Assembly (NCBI GenBank): GCA_016719885.1
Contig: JADJYF010000026.1
Coordinates: 372,001 to 436,000 of the forward strand
Reading direction: 5' to 3'
Source of the DNA: Pseudomonadota bacterium
Lineage (GTDB): Bacteria; Pseudomonadota; Gammaproteobacteria; Ga0077536
Length of the DNA: 64,000 nt
In this document: in pieces, positions 8,130 to 17,156 of the stretch
How the letters are laid out: each line of letters opens with the position of its first letter
Position numbering within the stretch: the stretch's first letter is position 1
The notes under the pieces: generated by a model
What the model saw: only the letters and a program-made list of their open reading frames with translations
The model's database searches: none
What the model was told of the DNA's origin: nothing
Translations under genes and position numbers: made by a program

Positions 8130-8990
8130 TTATTGTCCTGCGAGACGCGATTGCAGCAGCAGTACCGCGACGCATGCCACGGTCAGGTCCGCGCTGGTTC
8201 CCGGATTGACGCCTCTTGCTTTCAATTCGTCGTCGAAGTCCCGTAGATGGGCGACGGCCGCTCTTGGATTCTCGCACGCTTTAAGGGTCGATTCCACCGC
8301 TCGGGCGCGCGTGGAAACCTCCATGGCAAGCGTGTTTCCCCACTTCCTTTCGATGTGCGTATCGGGCGCACGCGCAAGCAGGTGGAGATAACACGCGGTG
8401 CTTGCCCAGGCCAGCGAACGCCAGCGTTGACGTGCCGCCACCAGCAGCGGCACGCCCACCTCGAAGATCTCGGCGTAGTCGCTGACATAGGCAGCGGCAA
8501 TGCGGTCGCGTACGGAGGCGAGCTGCATCGCATCGCGCAGCCCCATGGCGGGCGGCGTGCGCACATCGCCCTCGTGCACTTCGCCGAGCCCGGCCGGCGC
8601 GGCCACGCAGATGGCGCGAAAGCAGGCCGCCGCGTCCTCGGCGTCGAGCGCGCACAGCTGGCGCGCGAGTCGCGCGCGCAGGTCGCCTTGCGCGAGGTCC
8701 TGCGCGGCGCGCGCGAGCGGCGCCAACAGCAGGACGATGCCGAGATTGGTATTGCATCCCACCGTCGCGATGGTGGCCGCGACCGCGCCTTCGATGCGTG
8801 CGCCGATGCTGGCCGCGGGTGCGCTCAAGCACGGCACCGCGACCTCGGCGCTGCGCAGGAAGTCGCTCGCCGCCATGCCGTGGCCGGCCGACCACAGGCT
8901 GACATTGCCCGGTTTGAATGCGACCACGTCCATGCGACAGGCTTTCGCCAGTGCCGCTGCCACCTGGCCTTGGTCCAGCGATACGCTCAT
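8130..8990 (-). CDS. Triphosphoribosyl-dephospho-CoA synthase-like (CitG family) protein of the H4MPT cluster
   Basis: This 286-residue protein has the alpha-helical CitG/MdcB-type pattern: an early MDVVAFKPGNVS segment, GCNTNLGIVLLLAPLA in the middle and GVNPGTSADLTVA at the end. CitG makes the triphosphoribosyl-dephospho-CoA prosthetic precursor from ATP and dephospho-CoA. In methylotrophs a CitG-like gene sits next to mch and fae and is believed to help build H4MPT, possibly by handling a ribosyl-phosphate unit; the exact reaction is unknown to me. The ATG at 8990 overlaps the stop of the preceding ATP-grasp gene as ATGA, supporting co-translation. Confidence 0.78.
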   Translation of the reverse strand: MSVSLDQGQVAAALAKACRMDVVAFKPGNVSLWSAGHGMAASDFLRSAEVAVPCLSAPAASIGARIEGAVAATIATVGCNTNLGIVLLLAPLARAAQDLAQGDLRARLARQLCALDAEDAAACFRAICVAAPAGLGEVHEGDVRTPPAMGLRDAMQLASVRDRIAAAYVSDYAEIFEVGVPLLVAARQRWRSLAWASTACYLHLLARAPDTHIERKWGNTLAMEVSTRARAVESTLKACENPRAAVAHLRDFDDELKARGVNPGTSADLTVACVAVLLLQSRLAGQ

Positions 8991-9897
8991 GCGTGCGCCG
9001 CGTGCACGCGGCGCAGACAGGCCGCGGCCAGCGCCGCGGTGATGTCGAGACCGGTGGCGAATTGCAGGCCTTGCCAGGCGGGAATGCCGTTGACTTCCGT
9101 CACCAGCCAACGGCCGTCGGCATCGCGCAGCAGATCGACACCGGCGTAATCAGCGTCCACCGCGCGCGCCGCCTGTTCCGCCCAGTGCGCGAGTTCATCG
9201 CTGAGCGGCAAGGCATGACAACTCGCGCCCTGCGCGCGATTGGTGATCCAATGACTGCTGATGCGCTGCATGGCGGCCAGCGCCCGCCCCTCCACCACCA
9301 TCACGCGATAATCGCTGTAATGCTCGGCGTCGAGCGCGATGAAGTGTTGGAGGTAACAGACTTCGCCCGGCATCAGGTAACCGAGATCCGACATGGCGGT
9401 GATGCGCCGCAGCCCTTTGCCCTGCGAGCCGAACAATGGCTTCTTGACCAGCGTCACGCCCGCGACAACGCATCCTCCACGTAGGCGCGCGTACGCTCCA
9501 GCGATTCGCTGACGAAGGTCGCGGGCGTGGGTATGCCATGGCCGTGCAGCAGCAGGCTGGTCATGGCCTTGTCTACGGTGCGTTCGATGGTGCGCGCCGA
9601 ATTGATCACCGGTACGCCGAGCGCGGCGAGTCGATGCAGCACATCGAGACGCAAGGTAATGGCTTCCAGCGAGCCGCCGGGAATGCCACGCACGAACACG
9701 CCGTCGGGCAAGGCATCGCCCAGCGCACCGACGACGAAGCCGGCGGCATTGGCCTCGAGATCGACGTGGCACTCGGTCAAGGACACGTAGCTGGCATGCG
9801 CGCCGTGTGCGGCGAACCACGCGCTCAGCTGCGCACCGTGCCAGCCCGGTTCGTCCGTGAAAATAACGATGCGCGGCGCGCGGGCAGACCGATTCAC
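8987..9897 (-). pseudogene. RimK-like ATP-grasp ligase of the H4MPT cluster, split by a single-base frameshift
   Basis: Two adjacent minus-strand frames make up one ATP-grasp protein. The N-terminal half (9897 to 9454) begins with a GTG that overlaps the mch stop and ends prematurely after YVEDALSRA. The C-terminal half continues in another frame with GVTLVKKPLFGSQGKGLRR, followed by the ATP-grasp core LQHFI, DYRVMVVEG, DYAGVDLL and TEVNGIPAWQG, ending at 8987. Restoring one missing base near 9456-9465 (a GCGGGCG stretch) rejoins them into about 303 residues. Intact relatives next to mch are thought to be amino-acid ligases acting on H4MPT or a precursor. Because the surrounding operon is intact and both halves are well conserved, a sequencing error is about as likely as a true lesion. 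Confidence 0.82.
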
Positions 9898-10877
9898 GCG
9901 CCGAAGGACTGCTCCAGCAAGCCGGCATTCAAGGCGCCGCCGCTGAAGCTGCGGCCGCTCTTGACGTTGGTCACGGTGACCATGGCCGGCGAGAACAGCA
10001 TCGGGTCGACCTTGTAGAAATCGTAACCATAGCCCTTGAACACTTCGGCGAATGGCTTGCCGAAGTCGCGTGAGGCCGACGACGGCATCTGCTCGGCCAA
10101 GGCCCGCGCCGCATCGTCGTCGCTCGCCACGTAGAGTTGCACCTGGCCGCCGAACAGGATGGCATCGTTGGTGCGCCCCATCGCCTTCATGAAGTTCGGC
10201 GACGGCGGCGGCAGCGGCGCGCTGGCCGCGCCGTCGACCAGGTCAGCGAGCGGGAATTTCAATTCGTGCAACTTGTGCAACGCCACTTCCAGCACGCGCG
10301 CCACGATTTGCACGCCGCCGGCAAGGCTGGTGGTGGGCGTGAGTATGATGGTCAGCTGCTCGGGGCGGATGCCGCAACGTTCGATGATCTTGTCGGCTAC
10401 CGGCGCGGGCGGCAGCTTGTCGACTTCCAGCACGATCACCGTGTCGCCGGCCGGCGTGCGATAACCGAGTTCATCGAACAAGGGTTCCTTGCTGCCCATC
10501 GCGCGCGCCGGCCCGGAGCCGAGCGCGAAGAACGCCTCCTTGCCCTCGCCGTGATTGAGGCTCCAACCCGCGTATTGAGAAGCGAGGCATGCGATCAACG
10601 GATGGCTGGCGGTGACATTGACCTGCCACGGCCATTGCGCGAACGGCGAACCACTGGTGATCGTGACGCAGCCCAGGCCGCCCATGCAGATCTCGCTGAT
10701 GATGCGTCCCGCTTCGAGGCCACCGACGTGGGCGATGCCGGCATCGATGATGGTCACGCCGTTGTCGAGGCGGCTGACACCGACACGGTAGCGCGCGGCG
10801 TGCTCGCGCAAAGCGCTGACCAAGGGTTGCACCGCGAGATTGACGTTACAGTTCCTGTCGAGCTTGAGTTCCGACAT
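9894..10877 (-). CDS. mch: Methenyltetrahydromethanopterin cyclohydrolase
   Basis: Mch hydrolyses methenyl-H4MPT to formyl-H4MPT in the cytoplasm, between MtdB and Fhc. The 327-residue product has the expected family length and recognisable blocks: LNRNCNVN-like start (LDRNCNVNLAVQPL), EICMGGLG, SGSPFAQWPWQV, SGPARAMGSKEP, LTPTTSLAGGVQIVARVLEVALHKL and GRTNDAILFGGQV. The ATG at 10877 follows GAGGGGAGG at a good distance. Its stop overlaps the GTG start of the frameshifted ATP-grasp gene (GTGA). It lies between two ATP-grasp genes, an arrangement similar to the mch neighbourhoods of other methylotrophs. Confidence 0.96.
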   Translation of the reverse strand: MSELKLDRNCNVNLAVQPLVSALREHAARYRVGVSRLDNGVTIIDAGIAHVGGLEAGRIISEICMGGLGCVTITSGSPFAQWPWQVNVTASHPLIACLASQYAGWSLNHGEGKEAFFALGSGPARAMGSKEPLFDELGYRTPAGDTVIVLEVDKLPPAPVADKIIERCGIRPEQLTIILTPTTSLAGGVQIVARVLEVALHKLHELKFPLADLVDGAASAPLPPPSPNFMKAMGRTNDAILFGGQVQLYVASDDDAARALAEQMPSSASRDFGKPFAEVFKGYGYDFYKVDPMLFSPAMVTVTNVKSGRSFSGGALNAGLLEQSFGA

Positions 10878-10889
10878 GTTGACCTCCCC

Positions 10890-12059
10890 TCACATGTTTC
10901 TTATGTCTATGCTTGCCGGCAGCGGCGCGCGCGCGGGCATGTCGAGTAATGCGCGCAGGTCGGCATAACGCTTGCGAAGCAGTTGCGCCAGCGCGGCGTG
11001 CGTGGCCGACTCCGCGCGCACGGTGCACAGGGGCGCACCTTGCACTATCAGGCTGCCGGCCGGCGGGCGATCCGCTATCCATTCGGGCCAGGCCACGGCG
11101 CGCGGCACGCGCCAGTCACACTCCGCGTACAACACCAGGTGCGCACGCTGGCGCGAATCTTCGCGGCTACTATACAAGAGCGTCTGGTCGGTACAAGCCG
11201 CGAGATGCGCGCTGAACATACGCTGCCGTTCGGGCCACAGCTCGAGTGTGGCCGTCGGTCGCGGATTGATATCCACCAGCAGCGGCGCGTGCCCTTCGCG
11301 CCACAGGAAATCAATGCCGAAGCAGCCGCGCAAACGCAGCGCTGCGGCGAGCACCGCGCCGATGTGAACGAGTTGCCGACGCAACTCGCCAGGCACTTCG
11401 TCAAGACGACGCGCGCCCTCGTAGCGAAAGCGCGATTGACGATGCCAACGCAGATGCTCGGAGCAGCCCTGCAAACGCGCTTCGCGACCATTGCCGATGA
11501 ACAGCGCCGAACGACTCGCGCCCTCGACGTGCCGCTGGTAGTAGCGCGCGATGCCTCGCCTGCCGTCCTCTTCCAGCACGCTCACGTGCGCGCCGCCGCT
11601 GCCGCCCGCCTGCTTGCTCAACCAGCCTTGCACGCGACGTGGCGCTTGCCAGCGCGTGGCGGGTGTCGCGATGCCGGCACGTCGCAGGCTTGCGAATAGC
11701 GCCGGCGGATTGAGCAGGCAACGATAGGCATAGTCATCGCAGCCGAGCACGGTGACGTGCCGCGCAAGCTTCGCCAACACGCCGGGCGCGCGCTCGAAGG
11801 CGCTGCCACACACCACCGGCAGCGGCCCCTGCAACGCCTGGTAGGCGGCCACCGCGCCCAACAGTTGGCGGCCATCGAAATCGAAATGCCTGTCGGGCTC
11901 GAGGACCGTGGTGCTGCACGCCGCGGCGCGCGTGTCGTCGTCGCCGAACAGGTCGATGGCGTGCGGCACATAACCCGCCTCACGCGCCATCTCGACCAGT
12001 GGCCGCGCGGTGCGGGCAACGATCAAGAGGCTATTTTTTTTGGCGGGCAACAATCTCAC
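10890..12059 (-). CDS. ATP-grasp domain protein between mtdB and mch
   Basis: This 389-residue protein has ATP-grasp features: a lysine-bearing strand WLSKQAGGSGGAHV near residue 155, a glutamate-rich hinge, and the metal-binding end FGIDFLWREGHAPLLVDINPRPTATLE. ATP-grasp enzymes join an acyl phosphate to an amine or similar nucleophile. Placement between mtdB and mch points to a ligation step in H4MPT or methylofuran synthesis (archaeal MfnD, the tyramine-glutamate ligase, is one ATP-grasp precedent), but the substrate cannot be read from the sequence. The start overlaps the mtdB 3' end by 29 bases. An alternative later start is possible because the family-like part begins at LLIVARTARPLVE. 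Confidence 0.75.
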   Translation of the reverse strand: MRLLPAKKNSLLIVARTARPLVEMAREAGYVPHAIDLFGDDDTRAAACSTTVLEPDRHFDFDGRQLLGAVAAYQALQGPLPVVCGSAFERAPGVLAKLARHVTVLGCDDYAYRCLLNPPALFASLRRAGIATPATRWQAPRRVQGWLSKQAGGSGGAHVSVLEEDGRRGIARYYQRHVEGASRSALFIGNGREARLQGCSEHLRWHRQSRFRYEGARRLDEVPGELRRQLVHIGAVLAAALRLRGCFGIDFLWREGHAPLLVDINPRPTATLELWPERQRMFSAHLAACTDQTLLYSSREDSRQRAHLVLYAECDWRVPRAVAWPEWIADRPPAGSLIVQGAPLCTVRAESATHAALAQLLRKRYADLRALLDMPARAPLPASIDIRNM

Positions 12060-12948
12060 GCGCGGTCGCGAACGCTTCCTCGTGGGCCAGGAACACCGGG
12101 TTCGGGGCTGCGTACATCTGTTGCAGCAACGCGGTGTGCACCTTGTACTTGATGTCGCCGATGGCGAGCGCGCCTAGCGCACTGGCTTCATGACCGCCGG
12201 CCAGCGCCAGCGCACGCCCCTTGTCCTTGACGCCGACGCCGGCGATGCCGGCGGGCGGCACGGCGTTGGCGTCGGCGATCACCGCCAGACGGGAGGCGAC
12301 CTGCAAGGTATCGGCGCTCACCACTTCGACACCGGCGCGCGCGGCGCTGAACAACACCTCGATATCCGGCAACCAAGCGCGCACCGCCGCCGGCGAACTG
12401 CCATCCAGGCCGTCGAGTTTCACCTCGTGCGCGCGACTCAGACGATCGGCCGCCACCAGCGCCGCGCCACGTCCTTGGTGACTGACGATCGCCACCTCGG
12501 CGCCGCAGCGCGCGGCGAGCAAGGCCGTGCACACACCCACCGGTCCGGTGCCGCCGAACACGCACACGCGGCGCCCCTCGAGATCGCCGCCGGCCTTCTT
12601 GCGCGCCCAGTGCTCGGCCAGCGCCACCATTGCCGCGGCCGTGGTGATGGCGCCGCTGGGATCGGCCATCACCGACACCGTGAAGGGCGGCACCATCGCG
12701 GCCCGCGCGGCCTCCAGCATCTTCAAGGCCAGATCGAATTCACGGCCGCCGATGAAGATGCCGGTGCGACGTACACCTTCCGGGCTGCGCGAGAAAATCG
12801 TGTCCTGGGTGAGAGCCTGGATCTCCTCCAGTTCGACGTTGCAATACGGGATCACCGCGTCGAACTTGGCTTCATAGGCCATGTTGATGTCGAACGGGCT
12901 GACGTACTTGGTGGGGCTGAAGATGTGCAGCAGGTGGGGATGTTGCAT
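12031..12948 (-). CDS. mtdB: NAD(P)-dependent methylene-H4MPT dehydrogenase
   Basis: MtdB oxidises methylene-H4MPT to methenyl-H4MPT with NAD(P)+. The 305-residue product starts with the conserved SPTKYVSPFDINMAYEAKFD block and has a Rossmann glycine motif GGTGPVG at residues 132-138 within VCVFGGTGPVGVC. The ATG at 12948 is preceded by GCGGGAGCAA, a good ribosome-binding site; an upstream in-frame ATG would add eight residues and lacks such a site. No related H4F-specific mtdA was seen in the window. It is the second gene of the mptG-mtdB series. Confidence 0.95.
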   Translation of the reverse strand: MQHPHLLHIFSPTKYVSPFDINMAYEAKFDAVIPYCNVELEEIQALTQDTIFSRSPEGVRRTGIFIGGREFDLALKMLEAARAAMVPPFTVSVMADPSGAITTAAAMVALAEHWARKKAGGDLEGRRVCVFGGTGPVGVCTALLAARCGAEVAIVSHQGRGAALVAADRLSRAHEVKLDGLDGSSPAAVRAWLPDIEVLFSAARAGVEVVSADTLQVASRLAVIADANAVPPAGIAGVGVKDKGRALALAGGHEASALGALAIGDIKYKVHTALLQQMYAAPNPVFLAHEEAFATAREIVARQKK

Positions 12949-13005
12949 GCTGATTGCTCCCGCAGATTTCAAAACTTCGCGCGACTGTCGACGCGCCGCG
13001 CGCGG

Positions 13006-14007
13006 TCAGGCCAAGGCAATGCGAGGCGCCGTGCTCGGCGCGTCGCGCTCGATGCGGGCGCCGTGATTGCGTGCCGCCGTGATCATGTAATCGAGGCCGG
13101 GCATATCGACACAGGCGTGCCGCAACTCGGCGACCACGTCTTCGGCCGCTGCTTGCGATGGCGTGAACACGAAGGCGGTCGGGCCCCAACTGCTTTGTCC
13201 CACGCCGGCCAGGCCACACACCGCCTGCACGTGGTCGACGGCCGCGCGCACGCGCCGACTGGTGTAGGCGCCAGCCGCCTGCATGGCCGCGAAATAATCG
13301 CCGACGATGGTCTGCACTTCGGCAATGGCAGTGCTGAAGCCGTCGAAATCCTGCTCCGCCACCGCCGGCAGCAGCGTCATGAGCGTGGCGTGGCATAGGC
13401 GCGCCGCCTGTGCTCGCGGCATCGGCTCGAGCGCGCCAAACGCCGCGCTCTCGGCGCGCCCGCTCAGGCCTTCGCTGGCATGATCGAAAATCAGCACGAT
13501 GCGCCAGTGCGCGGGAAACGGCAGGCGACTGATGATGGGCGGACTGCTGGTCAGCGGACCATGGCCGCCGTCGACGATGAGACCACCGTGCTCGAACAGG
13601 CCAAGACCGATGCCCGAGCGTTTGCCGCGCCCGAGCAGGCTCGCGAGCTCCGTGATGTCGGCGCTGCGCGCATTGGCTTCGAGCAGCGCGGTGCCGACCG
13701 CAAGCGCGAGCTGCGTGCCTGAGCCGAGCCCGGCGTGGGCCGGGATGCTTTGTTCTATCTCGACGCGCAGGCCGTCGTTCAAACCGTAGTGGCTGATGAC
13801 GTTTGCCGCGTGTTCGCGCGCGCGTTCACTGCCCGCTCCGGTCATCACGAACTCGGCATACGGTGCCGCACTGACAACGGTCGCGATGTTGTCGAGCGCC
13901 AGCCCGATGCTGCCGAAGCGCCGGCCACGGCTCGCGCTCGGATCGAGAAAGCCCAGGTGCAGGCGAGCCGGGGCTTCAATGCGCGTACTGCGGGGTGCTG
14001 TCGCCAT
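13006..14007 (-). CDS. mptG: Beta-ribofuranosylaminobenzene 5'-phosphate (RFAP) synthase
   Basis: RFAP synthase condenses p-aminobenzoate with phosphoribosyl diphosphate, the first committed step of the H4MPT arm, so it uses the product of the nearby pabB. The 333-residue protein starts with the family motif IEAPARLHLGFLD. It has a GHMP-fold glycine loop IPAHAGLGSGTQLALAVG, followed by GRGKRSGIGLGLFEHGGLIVDGG and GVGQSSWGPTAF. It is the first gene of the minus-strand cofactor/C1 series and is divergent from fhcB. The roughly 200 bases between the two must hold both promoters, but I could not assign clear hexamers. Confidence 0.93.
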   Translation of the reverse strand: MATAPRSTRIEAPARLHLGFLDPSASRGRRFGSIGLALDNIATVVSAAPYAEFVMTGAGSERAREHAANVISHYGLNDGLRVEIEQSIPAHAGLGSGTQLALAVGTALLEANARSADITELASLLGRGKRSGIGLGLFEHGGLIVDGGHGPLTSSPPIISRLPFPAHWRIVLIFDHASEGLSGRAESAAFGALEPMPRAQAARLCHATLMTLLPAVAEQDFDGFSTAIAEVQTIVGDYFAAMQAAGAYTSRRVRAAVDHVQAVCGLAGVGQSSWGPTAFVFTPSQAAAEDVVAELRHACVDMPGLDYMITAARNHGARIERDAPSTAPRIALA

Positions 14008-14211
14008 CGCTGTTCGTGATCCATGGAATGCCTTGGATTATAGGATGCGGTGACGATCTTCGGACAGAGGCGCGCGCCCTCGATCGAGGTCGACGGCAAG
14101 CCTAGAGTGGCATCGCGAGCTGTGTTAGTTTTGCTTGCAGGACGCGCCCACGGCGATGGCAAACATGGACATCGCCAAGGCACCGGTGTCATCGGATCGG
14201 GATTGCATAGC

Positions 14212-15492
14212 GTGAGCGAAACTCAGCCACTGGTAGAGAGCGCCGACAAAGGCTCACCACACGCAGCCGTATGTCCGTTCTGCGCCCTGCTGTGCGATGA
14301 CATCGCGCTCGCCCCGACGCCCGATCGCGGCTTCACCGTCACGCGCAACGCGTGCCGCCGCGCGAGCCAGGACTTCGCACGCGCGCCGCTGTCTCCGACA
14401 CCGCGCGTAGGCGGACGCGAAGTCACGCTCGATGCCGCGATACGCGCCGCGGCGAAAATCTTGAAGCCCGCACGTCAAGCGCTGTTCGCCGGCCTCGCCA
14501 CCGACGTCGACGGCATGCGTTCGGTCGTCAATCTTGCCGAGCGCTGCGGCGCCGCCCTCGATCATGCGCACGGCGAAGCGCTGGCGGCGATGGCGCGTCT
14601 GCTGCAAACCCGTGGCTGGTATGCGACCACGCTGTCGGAACTGCGCAATCGCGCCGACTTCGTCTTGCTCATCGGCCTCGATCTGGCCGATCGCTACGAG
14701 AATCTCGCGCGCCGATGCCTGCGTCCGCAACACGCCTTCGATGCCGACACGCTGGCGGCGAGGCGCATCGTCTATCTCGGCAATACGCCGCCCGCGCCCG
14801 CCCTGCTCGACTGTGAAACGCTGAAGTGCAGCAACGATGCCATCGTCGATGTGCTGCACGCGCTGCTCGCGCTGTTGAAGAAACAGCCGTTGCCCGCCAC
14901 GCGCGTGGCCGGCCTGCCGATGGCCAAGCTCGTGACACTCGCCGACAGTTTGCGCGGCGCCCACTATAGCGGCCTGGTATTCGCTCCCGGGCGCCTCGCC
15001 GAACCGCGCGACCCGACCTTGACGTTGCTGTGCGAAATCATCGATGAACTCAATCGCGACACGCGCGCGGCCTTGCTGCCGCTGGGCGGCGACGATGGCG
15101 GCCAGACGGCGGTGGGCACCTGCGCATGGTTGACGGGTTATCCGCTGCGCATACGTTACGGCAATCGCATCGATTACCAGCCGCACAGTATCGCCACCGC
15201 CAAGCTGCTCGAGACCGCGGGCGTCGACGCGCTGCTGTGGATAGATGCGTTCGGCAGACTCGGCCAGCTACCACGCGGTGCGCCGCTGACCGAGACTGTC
15301 GTGCTAGGCGCCAGCGATGTCGCGCCCGGCGCCGAACCAGCGGTGTTCATCCCGGTCGGCACGCCCGGCCTCGATCACGCCGCTCGCCTGCTGCGCGCCG
15401 ATACCGTCGTCAGCCTGCCGCTCGCTCGCCAGCGCGACAGCTGCCTGCCGTCGGTTGCGAGCGTGGTGAGCGCCATCGAGGCCGCCCTGTGA
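14212..15492 (+). CDS. fhcB: Formyltransferase/hydrolase complex subunit B
   Basis: FhcB is homologous to the tungsten/molybdenum subunit of archaeal formylmethanofuran dehydrogenase, but in aerobic methylotrophs the Fhc complex hydrolyses formyl groups to formate instead of reducing CO2. The 426-residue frame starts at a GTG (14212), chosen because the conserved region begins soon after. A longer in-frame start at 14050 adds non-conserved sequence. The cysteine that binds the metal in archaeal enzymes appears to be missing (the region reads GAALDHAHGEA). In contrast, a cluster-like C-x2-C-x3-C at Cys21, Cys24 and Cys28, plus Cys48, is still present. The stop overlaps the fhcA start. Confidence 0.88.
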   Translation: MSETQPLVESADKGSPHAAVCPFCALLCDDIALAPTPDRGFTVTRNACRRASQDFARAPLSPTPRVGGREVTLDAAIRAAAKILKPARQALFAGLATDVDGMRSVVNLAERCGAALDHAHGEALAAMARLLQTRGWYATTLSELRNRADFVLLIGLDLADRYENLARRCLRPQHAFDADTLAARRIVYLGNTPPAPALLDCETLKCSNDAIVDVLHALLALLKKQPLPATRVAGLPMAKLVTLADSLRGAHYSGLVFAPGRLAEPRDPTLTLLCEIIDELNRDTRAALLPLGGDDGGQTAVGTCAWLTGYPLRIRYGNRIDYQPHSIATAKLLETAGVDALLWIDAFGRLGQLPRGAPLTETVVLGASDVAPGAEPAVFIPVGTPGLDHAARLLRADTVVSLPLARQRDSCLPSVASVVSAIEAAL

Positions 15493-17156
15493 GCGCGCTC
15501 ATCAAGCTCAGTGGCGCGCGCATCTACGACCCGGCCAACGGCGTCGACGGCGAAGTGCGCGATCTCTACATCGAGGCCGGCCGCCTGGTCGCGCCACCGC
15601 GCGACGGCCGGCCGGCCGACCAGGAGTTCGCGCTGGCCGGCCGGGTAATCATGGCGGGTGCGATCGATCTGCACACCCACATCGGCGGCGGCAAGGTCAA
15701 CATCGCACGCCTGATGCTGCCCGAGGACCACGCCGCGTCGCTGGTCGACGGCGGGCGCCATCCCCATGCCGGCTGCGGTCACGCCGCGCCCGCCACTCGC
15801 ACCACCGGTTATCGCTACGCGGAAATGGGCTACGTCGCCTGCTTCGAACCGGCGATGCTCGCCGCCAACGCGCGCCAGGCCCACATGGAAATGGCCGACA
15901 CGCCGATGGTCGACAAGGGCGCCTACGTGTTGCTCGGCAACGATGACTTCCTGTTGCGCGCGCTGCGCGACAAACGCTCGCCGGCCTTCATCCGCGACTA
16001 CGTGGCGTGGACCTTGAACGCCGCGCAGGCGATGGCCATCAAGGTCGTCAATCCTGGCGGGATCAACGCCTTCAAGTTCAACCAGCGCAAGCTCGATCTC
16101 GATGAACAGAACAGCGGCTACGGCATCACGCCGCGCGACATCCTGCTGGCCCTCGCCAACGCGGTGCGTGAACTCGGCGTGGCCCATCCGCTGCATATCC
16201 ATGGCTGCAATCTCGGCGTGCCGGGCAATTTCGAAACGACGCTCGCCACCATCCAGGCCCTCGACGGCCTGCGCGCCCATCTCACCCATGTGCAGTTTCA
16301 CAGCTACGGCACCGAGGGCGATCGCAAGTTCTCGTCGGGCGCGGCGCAAATAGCCGAAGCCGTCAACCACCACAAGAACATCTCGCTGGACGTCGGCCAG
16401 ATCATGTTCGGCCGCACCGTCACGGAATCCGGCGACAGCATGCGGCAGTATGCCGGCAGCGCCTTTGCCAATCCGAAGAAATGGGTGGGCATGGATATCG
16501 AATGCGATGCCGGTTGTGGCGTGGTGCCGTTCCGTTACAAGAACCAGAACTTCGTCAATGCGCTGCAATGGGCCATCGGCCTGGAACTGTTCCTCAAGGT
16601 CGACGACCCGTGGCGCATCTTCCTGACGACCGATCATCCCAACGGCGCGCCGTTCACGAGCTACCCGCACCTCATCCGCCTGCTGATGGACAGGAGTTTC
16701 CGTAACGACATGCTGGCGACCATCCACCCCGATGCGGCGGCGGCCAGCAGCCTGGCGGCGCTGGACCGCGAGTATTCGCTCTACGACATCGCCATCCTGA
16801 CGCGCGCGGCGCCGGCCCGCTCCCTGGGCCTGGACGGTTTCGGCTCGCTGGCCATCGGCGCGGCGGCTCACATCACCGTGTATCGCGACGATGCCGATCG
16901 CGAAAAGATGTTCAGCACGCCGGAACTGGTGTTCAAGAACGGCCAGCTCATCGTCAGGGATGGACGCGTGGTGGAAGAAGTATGGGGCACAACCCATGCG
17001 GTGCATCCCGACTACGACCACGCCATCGAACGTGAACTCGACCAGTACTTCGAGCGTTACATGACGGTGCGCAAGGACAATCAACGACTCGCGGATGACG
17101 AGATCCGCGACGGGGGACGCGGCGCGCTCGAGGTGCACGCGACCAGGCCCGCATGA
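15489..17156 (+). CDS. fhcA: Formyltransferase/hydrolase complex subunit A
   Basis: FhcA is the amidohydrolase subunit that hydrolyses the formyl group carried by the methylofuran cofactor, releasing formate. The 555-residue product shows the metal-site motif DLHTHIGGGKVN early on, then AGCGHAAPATRTTGYRYAEMGY, GGINAFKFNQRKLDLDEQNS, LHIHGCNLGVPGN, the VQFHSYGTEG histidine and a late TTDHPNGAPFTSYPHLIRLL block. The start is the GTG at 15489 that overlaps the fhcB TGA; the frame is open much further upstream, but that part lies within fhcB. The stop overlaps fhcD as ATGA. The order B-A-D-C with overlaps at every junction indicates translational coupling of a stoichiometric complex. Confidence 0.95.
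   Translation: MSALIKLSGARIYDPANGVDGEVRDLYIEAGRLVAPPRDGRPADQEFALAGRVIMAGAIDLHTHIGGGKVNIARLMLPEDHAASLVDGGRHPHAGCGHAAPATRTTGYRYAEMGYVACFEPAMLAANARQAHMEMADTPMVDKGAYVLLGNDDFLLRALRDKRSPAFIRDYVAWTLNAAQAMAIKVVNPGGINAFKFNQRKLDLDEQNSGYGITPRDILLALANAVRELGVAHPLHIHGCNLGVPGNFETTLATIQALDGLRAHLTHVQFHSYGTEGDRKFSSGAAQIAEAVNHHKNISLDVGQIMFGRTVTESGDSMRQYAGSAFANPKKWVGMDIECDAGCGVVPFRYKNQNFVNALQWAIGLELFLKVDDPWRIFLTTDHPNGAPFTSYPHLIRLLMDRSFRNDMLATIHPDAAAASSLAALDREYSLYDIAILTRAAPARSLGLDGFGSLAIGAAAHITVYRDDADREKMFSTPELVFKNGQLIVRDGRVVEEVWGTTHAVHPDYDHAIERELDQYFERYMTVRKDNQRLADDEIRDGGRGALEVHATRPA

Noticed and set aside
15375..17138. 587-codon minus-strand frame opposite fhcA
   Set aside because: It mirrors fhcA; the conserved amidohydrolase motifs lie on the plus strand and this translation has no recognisable family.
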